NCBI GenBank assembly: GCA_019914995.1
Contig: CM034133.1
Span: 8,698,495-8,762,494 of the forward strand
Direction of reading: 5' to 3'
Length of the DNA: 64,000 bases
Source of the DNA: Acanthochlamys bracteata
Taxonomy: Eukaryota; Streptophyta; Magnoliopsida; Pandanales; Velloziaceae
The position numbers and the translations under genes are program-made. Of the stretch, positions 1 through 14,200 are shown piece by piece (positions within the stretch are counted from its first letter, which is position 1; the number at the start of each line of letters is the position of its first letter). The notes beneath the pieces are model-generated. The model was not told where the DNA came from. It did not search any database and saw nothing but the letters and a program-made list of their open reading frames with translations.

Positions 1-810
1 CATTCAGAAGCTGAGACCTCACTTTCTCAAAACATAAGGTCAGAGAAGAATCTTTCAGATCTCTGTATAGAAGCTACTACCAAGTAATGAGGTCTAAAAT
101 TGCACTTGAAACAGTAAGGAGAAAAGCTCTTACAGACCACTTCTATTATCACTCCTAAAAGAAAAGAGACAATCATTAAGAACTTCTGTCTTCCTTTTGC
201 TGCATAAACAATCATTTGAAAAGCAAATACAGATAGGTTTGTAATGATGGATCCAAGTGGTGTTACTTAAGTAATAGGAATCTGTCATAAGGTTCAAGTA
301 GGTTTCAAATTGTCTTATAGTCATTGTGTTAAAGCTTAACACTTTTCTTATAAATTAAGTAAAATGCTACACGCACAGCTATGAGCTACATTCGTTCAAT
401 ATGACAATATAGATGTGGCATTAAGTAAACTCGAGAGAAATCTTACAGTAGGTGTACAAAAAGCAATTACTGGCTTTTGACATTTTTCAAGGAAAGCATG
501 CATAGATCAGATATCAAGCTAAACTGAGCAAGAATTTAACAATCCAATGAAGCTTTTAAGGGTAGATCTAGCAAGTTTAATTCACAAATGTGTGGCATTC
601 AGTGATGAATTACACCCGCAAGAAACAAGACAATTATAGACGAATTTTGTTAAACAGGGACTAATACTTTTCCTTTTAGATAAGTATATCAGACTTGATC
701 AAAAGAATACTAATATTGATAGAAAAATAACAATAAAAAACCTTTTAGTTATGGATGACAAACAATTATGCTAAACAATAAGTGTTTCAATTGTCCTAAT
801 AAGCACAAAC
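1..810 (-). other. Probable long intron of RPN5 (no exon seen)
   Basis: This stretch follows the donor after the exon 811-888. I searched both strands by eye for the expected C-terminal PCI/winged-helix coding sequence of RPN5 and found none. Base composition is intron-like (AT-rich, many stops). It is most simply intron sequence reaching beyond the window edge. Confidence 0.55.
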
Positions 811-3800
811 CTGTAAACTGAGGCACAACAAATCTTCTAGCCTTGTCAAAGTGATCCTGGAAAAATACTTGGAAACCACCAAGATATTCTGAGAAAAAGA
901 ATTATGCAAGTCAATTCACACATTTACTTTGTATCAAATTTATTAACAATATCTATAGCATCTTCATACATACATGTTCAATGATCCTCAGTCGAAAATC
1001 TTCAGCTGCCTTTTCACCAAGGGAACCTCCAAGCATATTCTTCTCGTTGTCAAATTCATCCTTGTACATGTTCCATAGATCCGTCCATCGAATAACCTCT
1101 ATGGTAACTAATTGCTTCAACAGTAACCTGATAAAATTATACTAAACTTCACAAAAGCAGATATTATCTCAGTAAGAAATGCCATAATTGGCATCCACAA
1201 TGAGAACTAGAACGGAGATCCAACACGTACTGGAACTTGGGAATCTCTGAAAGATTTTTGTCCTCTAGAGTAGAATTGAGAAGACTTGACTGCATTGAGT
1301 CATGTGGAGACAATACCAAATACCAGCATATTTTCCTAAGAATCTACAATTGTCATCAATAAAAAATTTACAATGACAACTCCAAGAGAACTTCATAGAT
1401 GCAAGGGGCATGGCAGAAACTTACAGGGATCCATTGAGATTGATCTTCCTTTACAGATGGAATGTCATATATCGCTAAGTAGCAACGGCAAATTTCAAGA
1501 TAAGAATTGCTGTGGGAATGATACCTGCAACCACCAAGTATTGACTTAAGAGGCTGCCCTCTATGATCATCTCTAGAAAAAGATCGACTTTCACGTATTG
1601 TTCTATGCTTATAAAACTGAGCACTAAATTGTTCTATGCTTATATTAAGAAGACCTGACAGCGTTGAGTTCTTAATAAAGCCAAACTGGCTGAAACCTAG
1701 ATTTTAGGGTTTGAGCAAATTTTATATGCCTAAATATGTAGTTGTCTTCAATTACCTCAAGTTACAACACAAAATTAATATATACTAATTTCTGCTGAGA
1801 GCTTTACGTTCGAAAACAAATACTCACAAGATTCAAGAACCAAATGTCATTTCAATGTTTTCTGCATACATCAACAGATATAGCATATCAACAACTACAC
1901 CTACATAAAAACACAAGTACAAAGAAATAAAGGCTAATTGCTGAACAGAAAACAGTATCAGATCACATTCTGCAGCATCATAGAGATCTTAACTAATCAT
2001 GATTATTCTGCTATACAAGCTATGCAAATATCCATAACTAATAATGTAAATAAGCAAGTAACATTTAATTCAGGAAATTACAACAGAGACCACACAGCAA
2101 CTGGTATGAGAAGTAGAAGACAAAGACCTTCTGTTCAGAGATTAGTAAAACGAAGGCACCGTTTCATATAAAAGTACACATAACAAGCACTTTTCATAAT
2201 AATAACGAAGTGCTCTATTGATATTTTGGTTTACTATAAAATTTGTTTAGTTTGGTAGAGGTTCTACTCTAACAGAATTTTAGCAGAAATTAGAGTATTG
2301 GTATTTCAAGAGAGAAGAGCATTTGTCAATAGAGGTTTATACAAGGGTTTGAATAACTTGGAGGAAAGTGCTTTAGAAGAGACGAGAACAAACACAGCAA
2401 ACAGCACTTTCATAAGTAATTATCCTTTTAATAGAAAATACCTGAACAGCAAAAACTCTAATATTAAAAGTACTTCATAATTAAAATTTTATAGAGTACC
2501 TTTAATGAAAAGAATAGCCAGACCAAACGGTGTCTTAAGTCAACTTACCGAATCATTAGCTCATAATAAATGCGCTTCAATTCCAACAAAGAAGGTATCT
2601 CTGCAGGAGCCTCTTCTACGATATTATCACCCTCTTTTGGCTTTTTCTTATCCTTTGAAACATCTACAGCAAAGCCCCTTGGGTTTACTTTCCTGGATAA
2701 AATCTGAGCTCGCACATAATCTTCACGGTCTAAGCATAAGCGGACCTACAATTGCAGCGAAAGGGAAATGAGATACAATAAAGTGCAAGACTAATATGCT
2801 TAACCATGACAGAATATGGATGAAGCAATTGTACTTGTTCGAGGATAAATGCTATTTTTTCTGTTTTTGCCATTGCTCCAAATGTTTCCACCTGTAGAGG
2901 GCACAATTGTTATAGTTTCAGAACTGCAGTTTTAGTACAAAGTGAGCTGCAATTTTTGACCTAAAACATAAACTAGTACATACAGCAACTTCTTGCATTA
3001 GATCAGCAGCTTCAGCAAGAAGACCTTGCTCTTCTTTGATTTTAGCTAGCTTTTTGATCAGACGTGCCCTTTCTATTTCAACATATATCTGCAAAGCAAT
3101 TGATCGATCTTATACTGCATACAACATTGAACTTGTTCTGCAAAGAACATGCAGACCTACTAACAAAATCAATTTATTAATTTACCTTGCCAGCAGATAC
3201 AGTGTTCAGTGTTTGGATCAACTCTATGCGGGTATCAAGATCTGGTGTTTTATCAATATACTGCATCGCTTGTTGAACCATTGCAGTAACAGCCTGCAGA
3301 TAAACAAACCAGAGTGTAATAAGTAGATGAATTAGAACATCAAAAGAAGCATCTTGAAAAGAATTGAATCCAAATTGCTTGACCAGATACATAAACCAAA
3401 TGTGATCTGTCAGAAGAGCTATAGTATTAAATGAAGTACCAAAAGAAACATAATTTCTTGCAATGTGTATAACTGTTTTGTTACAGTACAACTACTGTCC
3501 AGAAACAAATTTGGCAACAACAACAAAGAAATGAATAAATAAACCTCCAACTTTCTCGTGGAATAAGCTACATAGTTGCTTCCGTCAACTACTTCAGCTA
3601 TGATGCGAAGAAGAGAATAATGAAAACAAAAGCTACAAACTTGATCTAGCTAAGTTGATTCTAGTAATTCATTGTCTAATAGGATAACTAATCTACACAC
3701 AGTTCCTCCTCTATAACCTTTTATCACATAATCTTCTAAGACAGCTTAGCTCCTATCTAGAACAATTACAATCTTGAAACAGCTACCCCAAATCCACTAC

Positions 3801-4327
3801 TTGAACAACCTATTAATAAAACAGACTGAAAACTCCCTATTAGTTCACTTAGTAGCAAATACCAACAATTTTACCTGCTTGAGTTGACCCCTTCTCTTTG
3901 AAAGAAGAACAATCTGGTCATTGAGAGTTTTCCATGCGCCGGCGTTGTAGCATAGCTCCAATATCTCAGCAACAGCTTTCTTCGTTCCAGCGACATCTCC
4001 GGCCAACCGCATCTGCTTCTCCACATTGAGAAGACTATCGATCTTCGCGTCTAAGTTATCCTCCTGCAAACAAATTCAAACAACAATCACATCACCAGAT
4101 CCATACTCCAAGCTACAAACCCTAATTCCAGACTACAAATTGCTAACTACAATCTATGGAAACAAATCTTCCACCAAATCCTAAATAATTTCTCACAACA
4201 GGAAAAATAGCAAAAATAATAAGAAAAAATTGGATGATAAACAACAATTGACAACAAAATCGAACAAAAACCATTAAATGGAAGAATTAGAGATTAAAAT
4301 TTTGAGATAATTTGGAGAGCTCACCAT
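811..4327 (-). CDS. RPN5: 26S proteasome regulatory subunit RPN5 (PSMD12), 3' end outside window
   Basis: RPN5 is a PCI-domain scaffold subunit of the proteasome lid; this identification rests on strong family resemblance. Coding exons (reverse order): 4325-4327, 3875-4063, 3186-3293, 2984-3088, 2835-2891, 2549-2745, 1425-1524, 1231-1343, 974-1127, 811-888. All junctions are GT-AG and all phases agree, giving 368 residues. The first coding exon holds only the ATG, after which an intron opens with gtgagc. The N-terminus continues [28 protein letters not shown] and SKRRGQLKQ. Later marks are [38 protein letters not shown] and, in the PCI region, [18 protein letters not shown]. The family is about 440 residues, so roughly 75 C-terminal residues are missing. 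I see no exon for them in 1-810, so they should lie to the left after an intron of at least 810 bases. Confidence 0.93.
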
Positions 4328-5254
4328 TGTTGAGTTTTAGAGAAATCTTCTCTAGCTTGGAGAGAAGTGGGAAGAAAAATCGGCCAGATCTAAGCGGCTC
4401 AGTGATGGTTAGAACTGTTTAACATCAGGGCTAGAGGTTCAAATCATCCAAACGTAAAATACGTGGAGCAAATGTAAAGCAATATTTCTAAAGGCCCGGT
4501 ACGGCAAACATCAATTGTTAGGGGCAAAGTAAGTGGTTGATATTGCAAAACAAGAGAGCTTATCCAGAATAATGTTCTTTTCCTGCAATCTCAATAAGTG
4601 GACTGTTATAGCAACTATCCGAATAAATGTAAGAATTAGTAAGTATTTCAGCGCCCGTAATTTTATTTTTTTCCATCAAATTTTAAATTTTGGAATAATT
4701 CATTCATATATTTTAATTACATAAAAATTCAAAATTTTATTTCTACATACAAAATTTTAGTTTTAACTTTTTTATTTGCGCACTTTTCAATACAATTATA
4801 TTTTTCAATTTTTAACACACTTTCAAAACCTATTGAAACATAAATATTGAACTTCACTTCCACTTTATTTTTTAAGAAATTTCACTTCAAATTTTTCACT
4901 TTTACGAAATTCGAAACTCGTATTTGAAAAACACTCTTAAAAATAAAATAAAAAGGAACTCTATTCTCGAAACTATTATACAGTAGCTTGATATTGCGAA
5001 AAACAGATGTTGCAAAATAGAGTATCCGTTGAGCGGTTGCGCTGGTTCCGCAACCGTCCAATTATATTACTATATTCTACGGACTGATACTGCAACTGCA
5101 AATGGAGTCGCATCATCTAAACAATGTTTTATTGGTCTCAGATGAAAAATAAGTTTTCGATAAATTAAACCCTAATTAAACCTTTGTACCTTACACGTTC
5201 CCGCCGGCGAAATTCAGCTGGGAGCAATTCGTTTTTCGTTTTTCCCCAACGACG
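4328..5254. promoter_or_regulatory. Divergent promoter interval RPN5 / RRP12-like
   Basis: About 930 bases separate the two start codons and must hold both 5' UTRs and promoters. An aaggcccggt motif lies at 4491-4500, a GGCCC-type element common in housekeeping promoters. The middle (about 4675-4890) is an AT-rich repeat related, in inverted orientation, to 34680-34880. No coding sequence is seen. Confidence 0.6.
4675..4890 (-). repeat. AT-rich dispersed repeat, copy A
   Basis: Read on the minus strand, this block aligns over about 200 bases with the plus strand of 34680-34880. The two share stretches such as caaataaaaaa, aactaaaatttt and aataaaatt in the same order and spacing, with scattered substitutions. 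I could not define terminal inverted repeats or a target duplication. It may be a MITE remnant. Confidence 0.6.
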
Positions 5255-8200
5255 ATGAAAAAGCACAGAATCAAGAAGAACGATCACTCAGAAATAAACA
5301 AACAGAAAATTCGAAATCCAAAATTGATCCATGAGGAATTCAATCATCAGAAGAAGAAACGAAAATTTGAGGAAGAAAATGAAATCGAAGAAGAAGAAGA
5401 ATTGAATCAGGGGGCTCAAATTCAATGCGGATCGGACACAGACATATGCAAAGTTTTGATTTCGCGATACGGAAGATCGACTGCGCCTCACCACAGCCAC
5501 CTTATTGCCTCCGCCGCTGCATTGCGGTCGATCATTTCAGAATCTGGAGTACCATTAACTCCCTCTGCTTACTTCGCCGCCGCAATTACCGCTCTCGCTG
5601 ACACTGACGTCACTACCACGTCAGCGCTTGCTGCTTTGCTGGCAATTCTTCTACCGGGTTTACCCTCAGAAGCTGTTACGGATAGCAAAGCTCGGGAAGC
5701 AGCTTCTGTCATTGATTCGGTGTTGAGGAACGTTCTGAAAGGAAATATGGATATGGCAACTGGAACAGTGAGGTCGATGGTGAAGTCGCTTGGTTTGGTC
5801 ATGATCTGTGGGGACTTGGAGGATTGGAGTGCAGTCGAGAAGCCGCTTGACACGCTTCTGAAGTTCTCAATTGATCGTAGGCCTAAGGTGCGGATGCATA
5901 GCCAATTGATACAAAACTTTGTCATTCAAGCACATAAAATAAAATTGTAACATCATACGAAAGGTCCTTTCAGTTATGTTCCACTGTGAACCTCCATTTC
6001 AGTCGTTTATGCCATAATGGTTTCTTCTATATTTAGTCACTGCTTCGAGATTAATCTTGCAGGTACGCAAATGTGCCCAAATATGTGTAGCTGATATTTT
6101 TAAATTGCTGAGTTCCACTATTACTGAGAAGGCAAGCGACATTGTACTTCGTATCTTTGGAAAGTACATTCTGTTTGATGAAGATCTCAAACAGTATGTA
6201 ACTTCAGATGTATCTTCAGTTACTGTGCTGTCAAAACCTGAAAACACTCTAACTCCTCATATCCTTACTGTCTTGAAAGTTCTCACCCCACAGCTCTCAG
6301 TGAAAGTGAATGTGACGATCCTGTCATGTTCTTGCAAACTCTTGACCAGTGACTTCTCTTTGTTCACCCGACAAGTCATTGACCTTATTGGGGCAATTGT
6401 GGAGCACTCAAAAATCGAAGTTCTTCCTTCTGAATCAGAGACAATCTTGCAAGTTCTTACCTCTTACTTGTCACTAGAAGAAAACATTCCTGGTGATGTC
6501 ATCGTTTCTACGTCTATACTGTTAAAAAGTTTCTTTAACAAAATTCTTAGTGCACAACCGATGATATATATAGAGAAGTTGCCCATCGTATTCTCATCAT
6601 TAGCAGGTAATGATGCATTTCTTTCTGTTATTGTTATTAGTATTCTCATTAATTATTTTATTTTTTTGTCTGTCGTTTGTTAAGTCCAGCTTAATGTGAA
6701 TGCTTTTATTATTATTAGGTTTTTTTTTGTAATCATCTTCTAATTCAATTTGTTAAGTTCTTTTATACCAAAATGGGACTTTAACTGAATGATGCTATAT
6801 CCTTGTTCTTAGTTTAAACTTCCTTTTTATAACTTTACATTTTAATACAGAGACTTAATGTGCTATTGTAGCAGGAAATGGGAATGAGATCTGGCTGTAG
6901 CTTTTGTGTTGCTGTAGAAGTGATGTCTTGAAATTATTATTGAATGATTTGTTGTTTGTATTGAGTTTTAAGCACGTTTTGATAACAGCTTGTATTGACT
7001 ACTATAAACTGAAAATTGTTGCAGTTATTTGTTTTTAAGCATGCCTAGATGTCTATATGTTCCCATTATGCGTGATTCTGTAAGTCAGTTTATCAGAGAG
7101 TTGCTTCTGTAACTAATTTGTTTGCGCTAACGTTTCTCTTATGAACATAGGGCATCTCCTTGGTGATGATGATATTAGTAATCCTGTGGCAGATATCTTG
7201 AAGGATATTATTATCTCCATTGATGACAAAATTTTCAATTGCCAATCGGGAAACGATGGAGAGAAGAATACCAATTTTACTGGAGCCATGGATTCTATAT
7301 GTGCTGTATTAAATAATATGCTTGGCACCTGCGATTTTCCTAGTGAGCATATTTTAAAAGTCATATCAATTTTGTTCCTCAAACTTGGTAAGCTCACTTG
7401 TAGAGTTATTGAAAGATCATCATAGGATGTTATACTTTATTCTAAATTTCTCTCAGTTTGTCTGTAAAAAATTAATGTTCTTATTTGAAACTGATGCTTC
7501 TGGTATTGGTATTATAAATTAAAATTGGCCTAAAGCTCAGGGAATTCCTTGCATTTTGTCCTTTGTAAGAAGTTCAGAAAAATGAATTTGATGAAATATA
7601 TAATTGAACTAGAGTGGCTATACCTACTGATGGTTTGATTGTTTCTTAAGATATTTGTGCCAATCTGAATAAGTGTGCTCATCTTGTTGTGCCAATTTAT
7701 TTCCCTCAGATTTTCATAACTAATGTTTTATCATGTTTCTCTTTGTTGCTTGGTAATGTTTTGCCTTGGTTTGCTTTTGTTATTCTAAATGATTGCTATG
7801 TGATGTGGAAAGCATATGTAATCTCAGAAGTTACTTTAAAATTCATGTGCAGGTGATACCTCATATGTTTTTATGAAGGAAATGTTGCTCAAGATTTCCA
7901 AGTGGGCAGGACAAGAAGTCGGTGAACTTCCTAGTAAGAATCATGTATGCTGCATCTATTAATTATTAGTACATCTTAAAGTTAATAGTTGAGCTTTCAT
8001 GCAAAGTACTTCTTTCAATTTTACCAAAATTTTGCAGGTTTCTCATTCTCTTAGAAAGGTATGGTAGTTTATCCGTTTAAGACGATATGACCAGAATTTG
8101 AAGACTAGATTTCTTGTTATCATTTTTTAATTATAATGACTAGGATTTAATAGCTACATGAATGCTTCTATAAGGAAAGCTTCCATTTTATGTTTATATT

Positions 8201-11200
8201 CTTACTACCAGCACTTGATTGACTAATTTTGTGCAAATTTCACTTCTTTCTCAATAATATTCAACTTAAATGTTACACGTTCTAGTGCAGTTTATATGGA
8301 GTTACTGGAAAAATCTTTGAAGTGTTTCTTAGAATTAATGAGCTATATCCTACACTTTCAATTTCATTGTGCAATGACATGTAGCCAACTTTGGTTAGAG
8401 CACTAAAATTGCACATCATGGTCCAGTTCATGGGTGAAACCTGCGTACAAACCTTTTGAAAGATTAACATGCTGGTGTTCTTTGTAATATGCAAAAACAG
8501 CTTTGAAGCTTAATTCTAGTTGTTAGGTTGTATGCGCGATGCTTCATGCAGAATTTTGTCAAAATGATATTTCATGTTTGTTCATGGGTAAACTTTCTAT
8601 TCAGTTGATTATTGTAGTTGTAGGTATGAGATAATGTCCTTCAGATGGCCATAGAATCTTGAACAATTCATAGGATCCAAAGATTTTAGTGAATATGTAC
8701 AGCCTTTATTCTGTTTTGTGTTGCCTTACCAACTTGGATGCCAGTATGAATGTCCATATTCATTCCTTAATTCATTTATTTGTATGCTTATGTGTGTTTT
8801 GATATTCTTTGCAGATACAGATTTGTCTAGGTGCAGCTGTAATAGCTTTGGGCCCAAGGAAGATTCTTTCAGTAGCTCCTTTGTCCTTTAATGTGGAAAA
8901 TTTCACTTGTTCAAATACTTGGTTAATGCCTATTCTTAAGAAATATGTATATGGCGCAAAACTAAAAGATTTTATGGATTGCGTTATGCCTGTCGCGGAT
9001 TCTATCCAAAAAGCATGTGATGGAGGTATCATTGTAGCCTAGTAGCAGTTAGTAAGTATTTATGAAGCATGACGGTTTTTTAATATTGTGATATTTTCTC
9101 AGTTGAAGAAGCAAGCACACGAGACAATCTGGAATGCTGTTTGTATAAGCTCTGGGATTTGCTGCCTTCCTTTTGCCGGTGTCCAACTGATATGTCTCAA
9201 AAATTTGTGAAATTCAATGAGAAGTTAATGGAAGTTCTGAAGGAAAACCCCTCTTTAAATGAAGTCATAACGACAGCTTTGCAGGTTCATTATAATTGTC
9301 GAATTCCTTTATTGTTTCAACTCCTTAATAATATTACAATCTTAGAGGCAATTCTTGTAGGAGCTTGTAAATGGGAATACACGTATACTTAAGGGTGATC
9401 AAATTTTGAAAGATTCGACAGATTTTGGAAGTAACTTCACAAAGGATTTTGGTATTGATCCCACATGTCTGCTCCACACTTACTCATCTAAAGCTGCTTC
9501 AAAGAACATAAAGGTGTTAGCCTCTACTTCTATGGATATCTTGAAGAGTCTTTCCAATTTATTCTTTAATTCCGCTTCTGAGAAGCGCAGCATACTTAAG
9601 GTAGGTTTTTTCTCCTTGATTATTTGATTTCTTATTAATTTGGTCCTGTTATTGCTAGTAAACGTTTTTCCTCTATCTCTCTCTCTCCCCCTCTATATAA
9701 AATGCTTCATAATTGGATAAGGATCCTTGATTATTTTATTTCTTATTAATTTGGTCCTGTTACTGCTAGTAAACGTTTTCTCTCTCTCTCTCTCTCTCTC
9801 TCTCCCCTCTATATAAAATGCTTCAGAATTGGCTAAGGATCCTATCAAGTTTACTTTAATTCGTTGTCATAGATTAGAAATTTAGAATTATGTATTCAAA
9901 ATGAAGTGGGAGTAAAATAGAGGTGGCAGATTGAATCTTGTTACAGCAATTCAATGATTCCTCACCTCCCTCAGCCTGGTTATTCACCTTGATGGTTTTT
10001 ATGGCTGCAGTCATGTAGGTGGGCACTCTAGTTAAGATAGTGGTCTTACAACTTAATGGTATGGCTGCAGTTTAGGGTGCTAATGCATGAATTTGCCTGA
10101 AAGCACCTTAGGAATTGGAATTGCCAAGAATTATGTACTAATGCATGGCCCGAGATCAAAGTCTTTGAATTTTTAGAATATGCACTAAGAGCTGTATTCT
10201 GAGCAATTTTTTCTAAGTGTCTGTGCATATTCTTTAATTGAAATGAGAACATCAATGCATCTGTATGTTTGAATTTGGTATGCCGAGTAAATCTTTCTTC
10301 TTAGGTAGGTGTCTTATTAGATCTGAAATGTTCTACATCAGTAGCTAACATTATTGTACTTTCGGAAGAAAGCATGACACTCAAGCAGTAATATTCTATC
10401 AAAGTGATGAATGTAGAAGCCTGCTAGATAACAAATTCTGTATATGGCCCAAAAACCTAAGCAACTGATATAGAGAGGTATCAGACTAGTTGTAAGTGCT
10501 TAGTCCTAACGTATGAAATGTGGTGAGAAAGATCTTTTTGTTTTCATGCAAGAGATTGTAATTTATGCAATTTACACTCTGGTCACCAATTGGAATTTTG
10601 TATGCTATGAATCTGTTTTAGTGCTCTTAATGAGCCATTTCCTCCTGGGAGCTTCTTCTGCCCTTCTTTTTCTTTTATTTTGGGTAAATGTCTACCTAAA
10701 TGCATAATGATGGTTACATATGACTATCATTTAAAGTAGGATTCTAGGGAAATTATCAATTTGATGTATTATTTACCATCATTTTGTGCTCTCTGTTTTA
10801 TAGGAAACTATCAGATGTTTATCTTCTATTGTTGATACTGCAAACCACAAGAAGTTTTTCGTATCAATATTGGAGGACTTTGAAAAGGCAAATCCTTGTA
10901 CACCTAGGGACGATGAGGATCATATGCAACCAGTTGATAAGGTAGGAGATGCCAAAGGACAGATCCGAGAAGAGAAATGTCAACAAAAGAGGTAGTTGAC
11001 ATGATTCTAAATCCTTGCAATTTTGCAACTAACAACTTATAGTATTGAAATATAGTTGTCAACTGTCAAAGCTTATGATATAATTATTTATCAGTATGTG
11101 TAAAGAGAAGTGCATTGAAATGGTTTTTATGTCTTGAGCCAGATTTATCGGCATCAGTAGAAAGCATTTTGTGAAGAAAGTCTAACTGCATCTATTATAT

Positions 11201-14200
11201 AGTTATTTTTCAAGTGGCACTGCTAAGACGACAGAATGTAATTGCTATCTAATTTTGCAAATATATAATTTAATAAATACTTGATTATAATTTTGCTTAC
11301 TGCAGGTGTTTGATAATTGAACTTGCATCTGCGCTTGTCAAAAATGCAGACAAGGATCTTGTCACCTTGATTTTCGGCTACATTAAGTCTGCCTTAATGG
11401 TATCTCCATTTTAATATGATTATTATGTACCTCTAGAACTTTATAAGTTTTAGTTTTGTGGTTCCATAAGCTAAATAGTGCCTTTTGTGTTTCCTTTATA
11501 GGGTACTGATCCAACCTGCATTAGCGAGTCCTACAATACTTTGAGTTGTATCTTGAAGGTCGAGTGCATGTTGGCTTCATTTTCATTGTACTTCCAATTT
11601 TTATGATTTTCAAGAAGCTTTAAAGTGCTTTCAAGCTGAATATAGTGCTTTCGGGTGCTTTACAGGAGCACAAGTGGTTCTTCTTATCCCATGTCGATGA
11701 AATTATGGATCTGCTCCTCAGTACTGATTCGACAAGTGACAGTGCCATCTTGAAGAATCGTCTGTCATGTTTCCATCACCTGTTGGTTCATATGCTAAAG
11801 GTGATACTTTACTTTTGTTGAACACTACCTTTTACCTAAGTGCCCCTCTTCTTCTTTTCAGAAATTTAGCTTTAGCTTTGTCAGGAGAGCCTATGTTATT
11901 TGTGTTTTATTTAGGGTACACCATTTGGTCACCAAGAATTAACTGCAAGGTCGAAACTTTGCATTGGACCATATGTATCTCAGAACGAATCTCTCTTGGT
12001 TTTAATTTGCTTTATTATCTCTAACAGTCGTTCTTTCCCCCGTTTTAACTGTCAGTTTGTGCTTTTATTTGTGATGAAAAGGTTTATTTAGTTTTTCACA
12101 TATTAGTATAGCACATTGACCATGTTCAACTGTGACCTTATACATAACCCTTTTACTAGCTTTGCACCGTGCCATCATGGGCTTGTGTGGGGTTTATATG
12201 TTCCACACTATGTTAATCTTTTCTGACTGTATATTCTTGATCCTAGTTACCAATGTTCTCCTTCTCCACAGCCACACAATATGTTTCTAAGGAGTTCTTT
12301 TCTTTCGTCATTTATCTAACAGTTTTGTCTGTTTGTTTTACAGTGCAATGAAGAAGCAATGGACAACAAAGGATTTTTAATCCTTAATGAGATAATACTT
12401 GCTCTAAAGGTTATTGTCTTTCTGGATTTGTTTGTTGTCGTAGTTATTCAGTTTTCACTTCTTTTAGAGCAGAAAATTCCAATTACTTATGAAATTCGAA
12501 ATAGGATGTATGTAAAATTTTGGAAAATATGCTTCACATACTGTCATGACCAGTGAGTAAATTGGGAGGAGAGAACTTACGGTTAGGATGGAAAAGATTA
12601 ACCTTTCATTAGCATGGGAGGATTCAATTACGCTACTGGTTTTCCTAATTGTTAGAAGTGATTTTGCTGCAAGAGTTCCATGCACACATCTCCAGTTGCT
12701 TGGATTGTTGAAAGTTTGTTACTTAATGAATATGAAGTGGGGAATCTCAACAGTCTCTTAATTAGGTCTGAAGTTAAAAATGCAAACTGTTGTAACACTT
12801 TTCCATTATTTATATAGAAAAACCTTTTCTTCTCATTGGAGCTTTTCCAAATTAAAAAAATTATGTAACATGAGGAAGACATCCTAATCATCTTCGTCAT
12901 CCCATATTGACTACGTGTAAGATTTTACATTTTGCTTAAGCATACCTGGTCCATGTATCCTCTTTTTGTGGATAGCTGGTCTGAGTTGGTTGGTTTATTT
13001 TGATTTATCAACTATCTTGTTTTTATGTATATTGCTTTTGACATCCTAGACACGTAATGAACCTTGAGAAACAAGTCAACTAATTTTTGTTGATTCACAA
13101 ATTTTCTTCTGGCAGAGTTTGGGTCAAAGCATAATCACATAGTTGGCTGTTTTTGTATTATTTGCAAGCAAGATTACTATATGATGCTACCACCATGATA
13201 CACTACCGTGGATCATAGGATTGGTTGTTTTGATTTTGAAACAACTGCTAGTCATTATACGTCTCCTCAATCATGCATGGAACATGGTGCCTATCGCCAT
13301 AATGCATAGTACTGTTCACTTGCAAATAGGATATAGCAGGTAACGGGTAGGATTTTGCCTAAGCTCACCACTACTAATTTTTGAGTATCTTTGTCTCGCA
13401 AGTCATAATATCATGTAGTCAAATACATAGTAGAGAACCCTGAAATTTAGACAAAGCTTTTAGTATTTGATGATTATATATATAGTCACTTTTGCTTCTT
13501 ACTTTTCTGCTACCAGGCTTGTAGTGTACCAAGAAAACAGTTCCTATGATCTTTAGGGGTGTCGGACTGAGATGAAATTTTCATATATGCAATTAGTAAT
13601 AGTTTATCTGTTTAAAATTTTAAATCCAACTGTTTGCAGATAGTGTTCTGCTCATCCATTAGTTCTTTTCGGGAATATATGATTCAATGTTGCATCAGTC
13701 TTTTCACCCTTTACAACTCTTTCATATGCAGTCAAAAAAAGACAGTAGAAAGCTGGCTTATGATGTGCTTCTGCTTATATGCAATGGATTAAAAGATTCT
13801 CACAGTGTGCATGAAGATTCGGATCTTCAGCGGTTACTTACTATGGTAAGTGAAAGTACTGTGCTTCAATGGTCTGAAAGAGCCTACACTAGCTATGCAC
13901 ATACTCCTTTACTTCATCTATTTGGTGAACTATGCTTCTGAGAATTTGCAATCAGATAGGTTTTGCACTTTGCTTTACTTGAAACTTTCTTGTAGCTCTG
14001 GAATGGAAATGGAGAACATTGTGCAATTGAATTGAGTTAGCATGCATTGCATTGCATTTCTCAACTACATCACATGTATGTTTCTTGATAATTGATTGGT
14101 ACACTTCTTAGGTTGTAAATTAGGTTGTAAACCACTGATGACTGCAAGTTTTTCATACCTCTAATGGCTGCAAGTTTTTCATGATGAGGCGAGATGATTA

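Noticed and set aside
2835-2900. Read-through of the RPN5 exon past 2835 (LHPYSVM...)
   Set aside because: A GT donor after EQ and the conserved continuation at 2745 show this is an intron.
5569-5925. Open frame of 118 codons on the minus strand
   Set aside because: It is antisense to exon 1 of the RRP12-like gene and lacks family resemblance.
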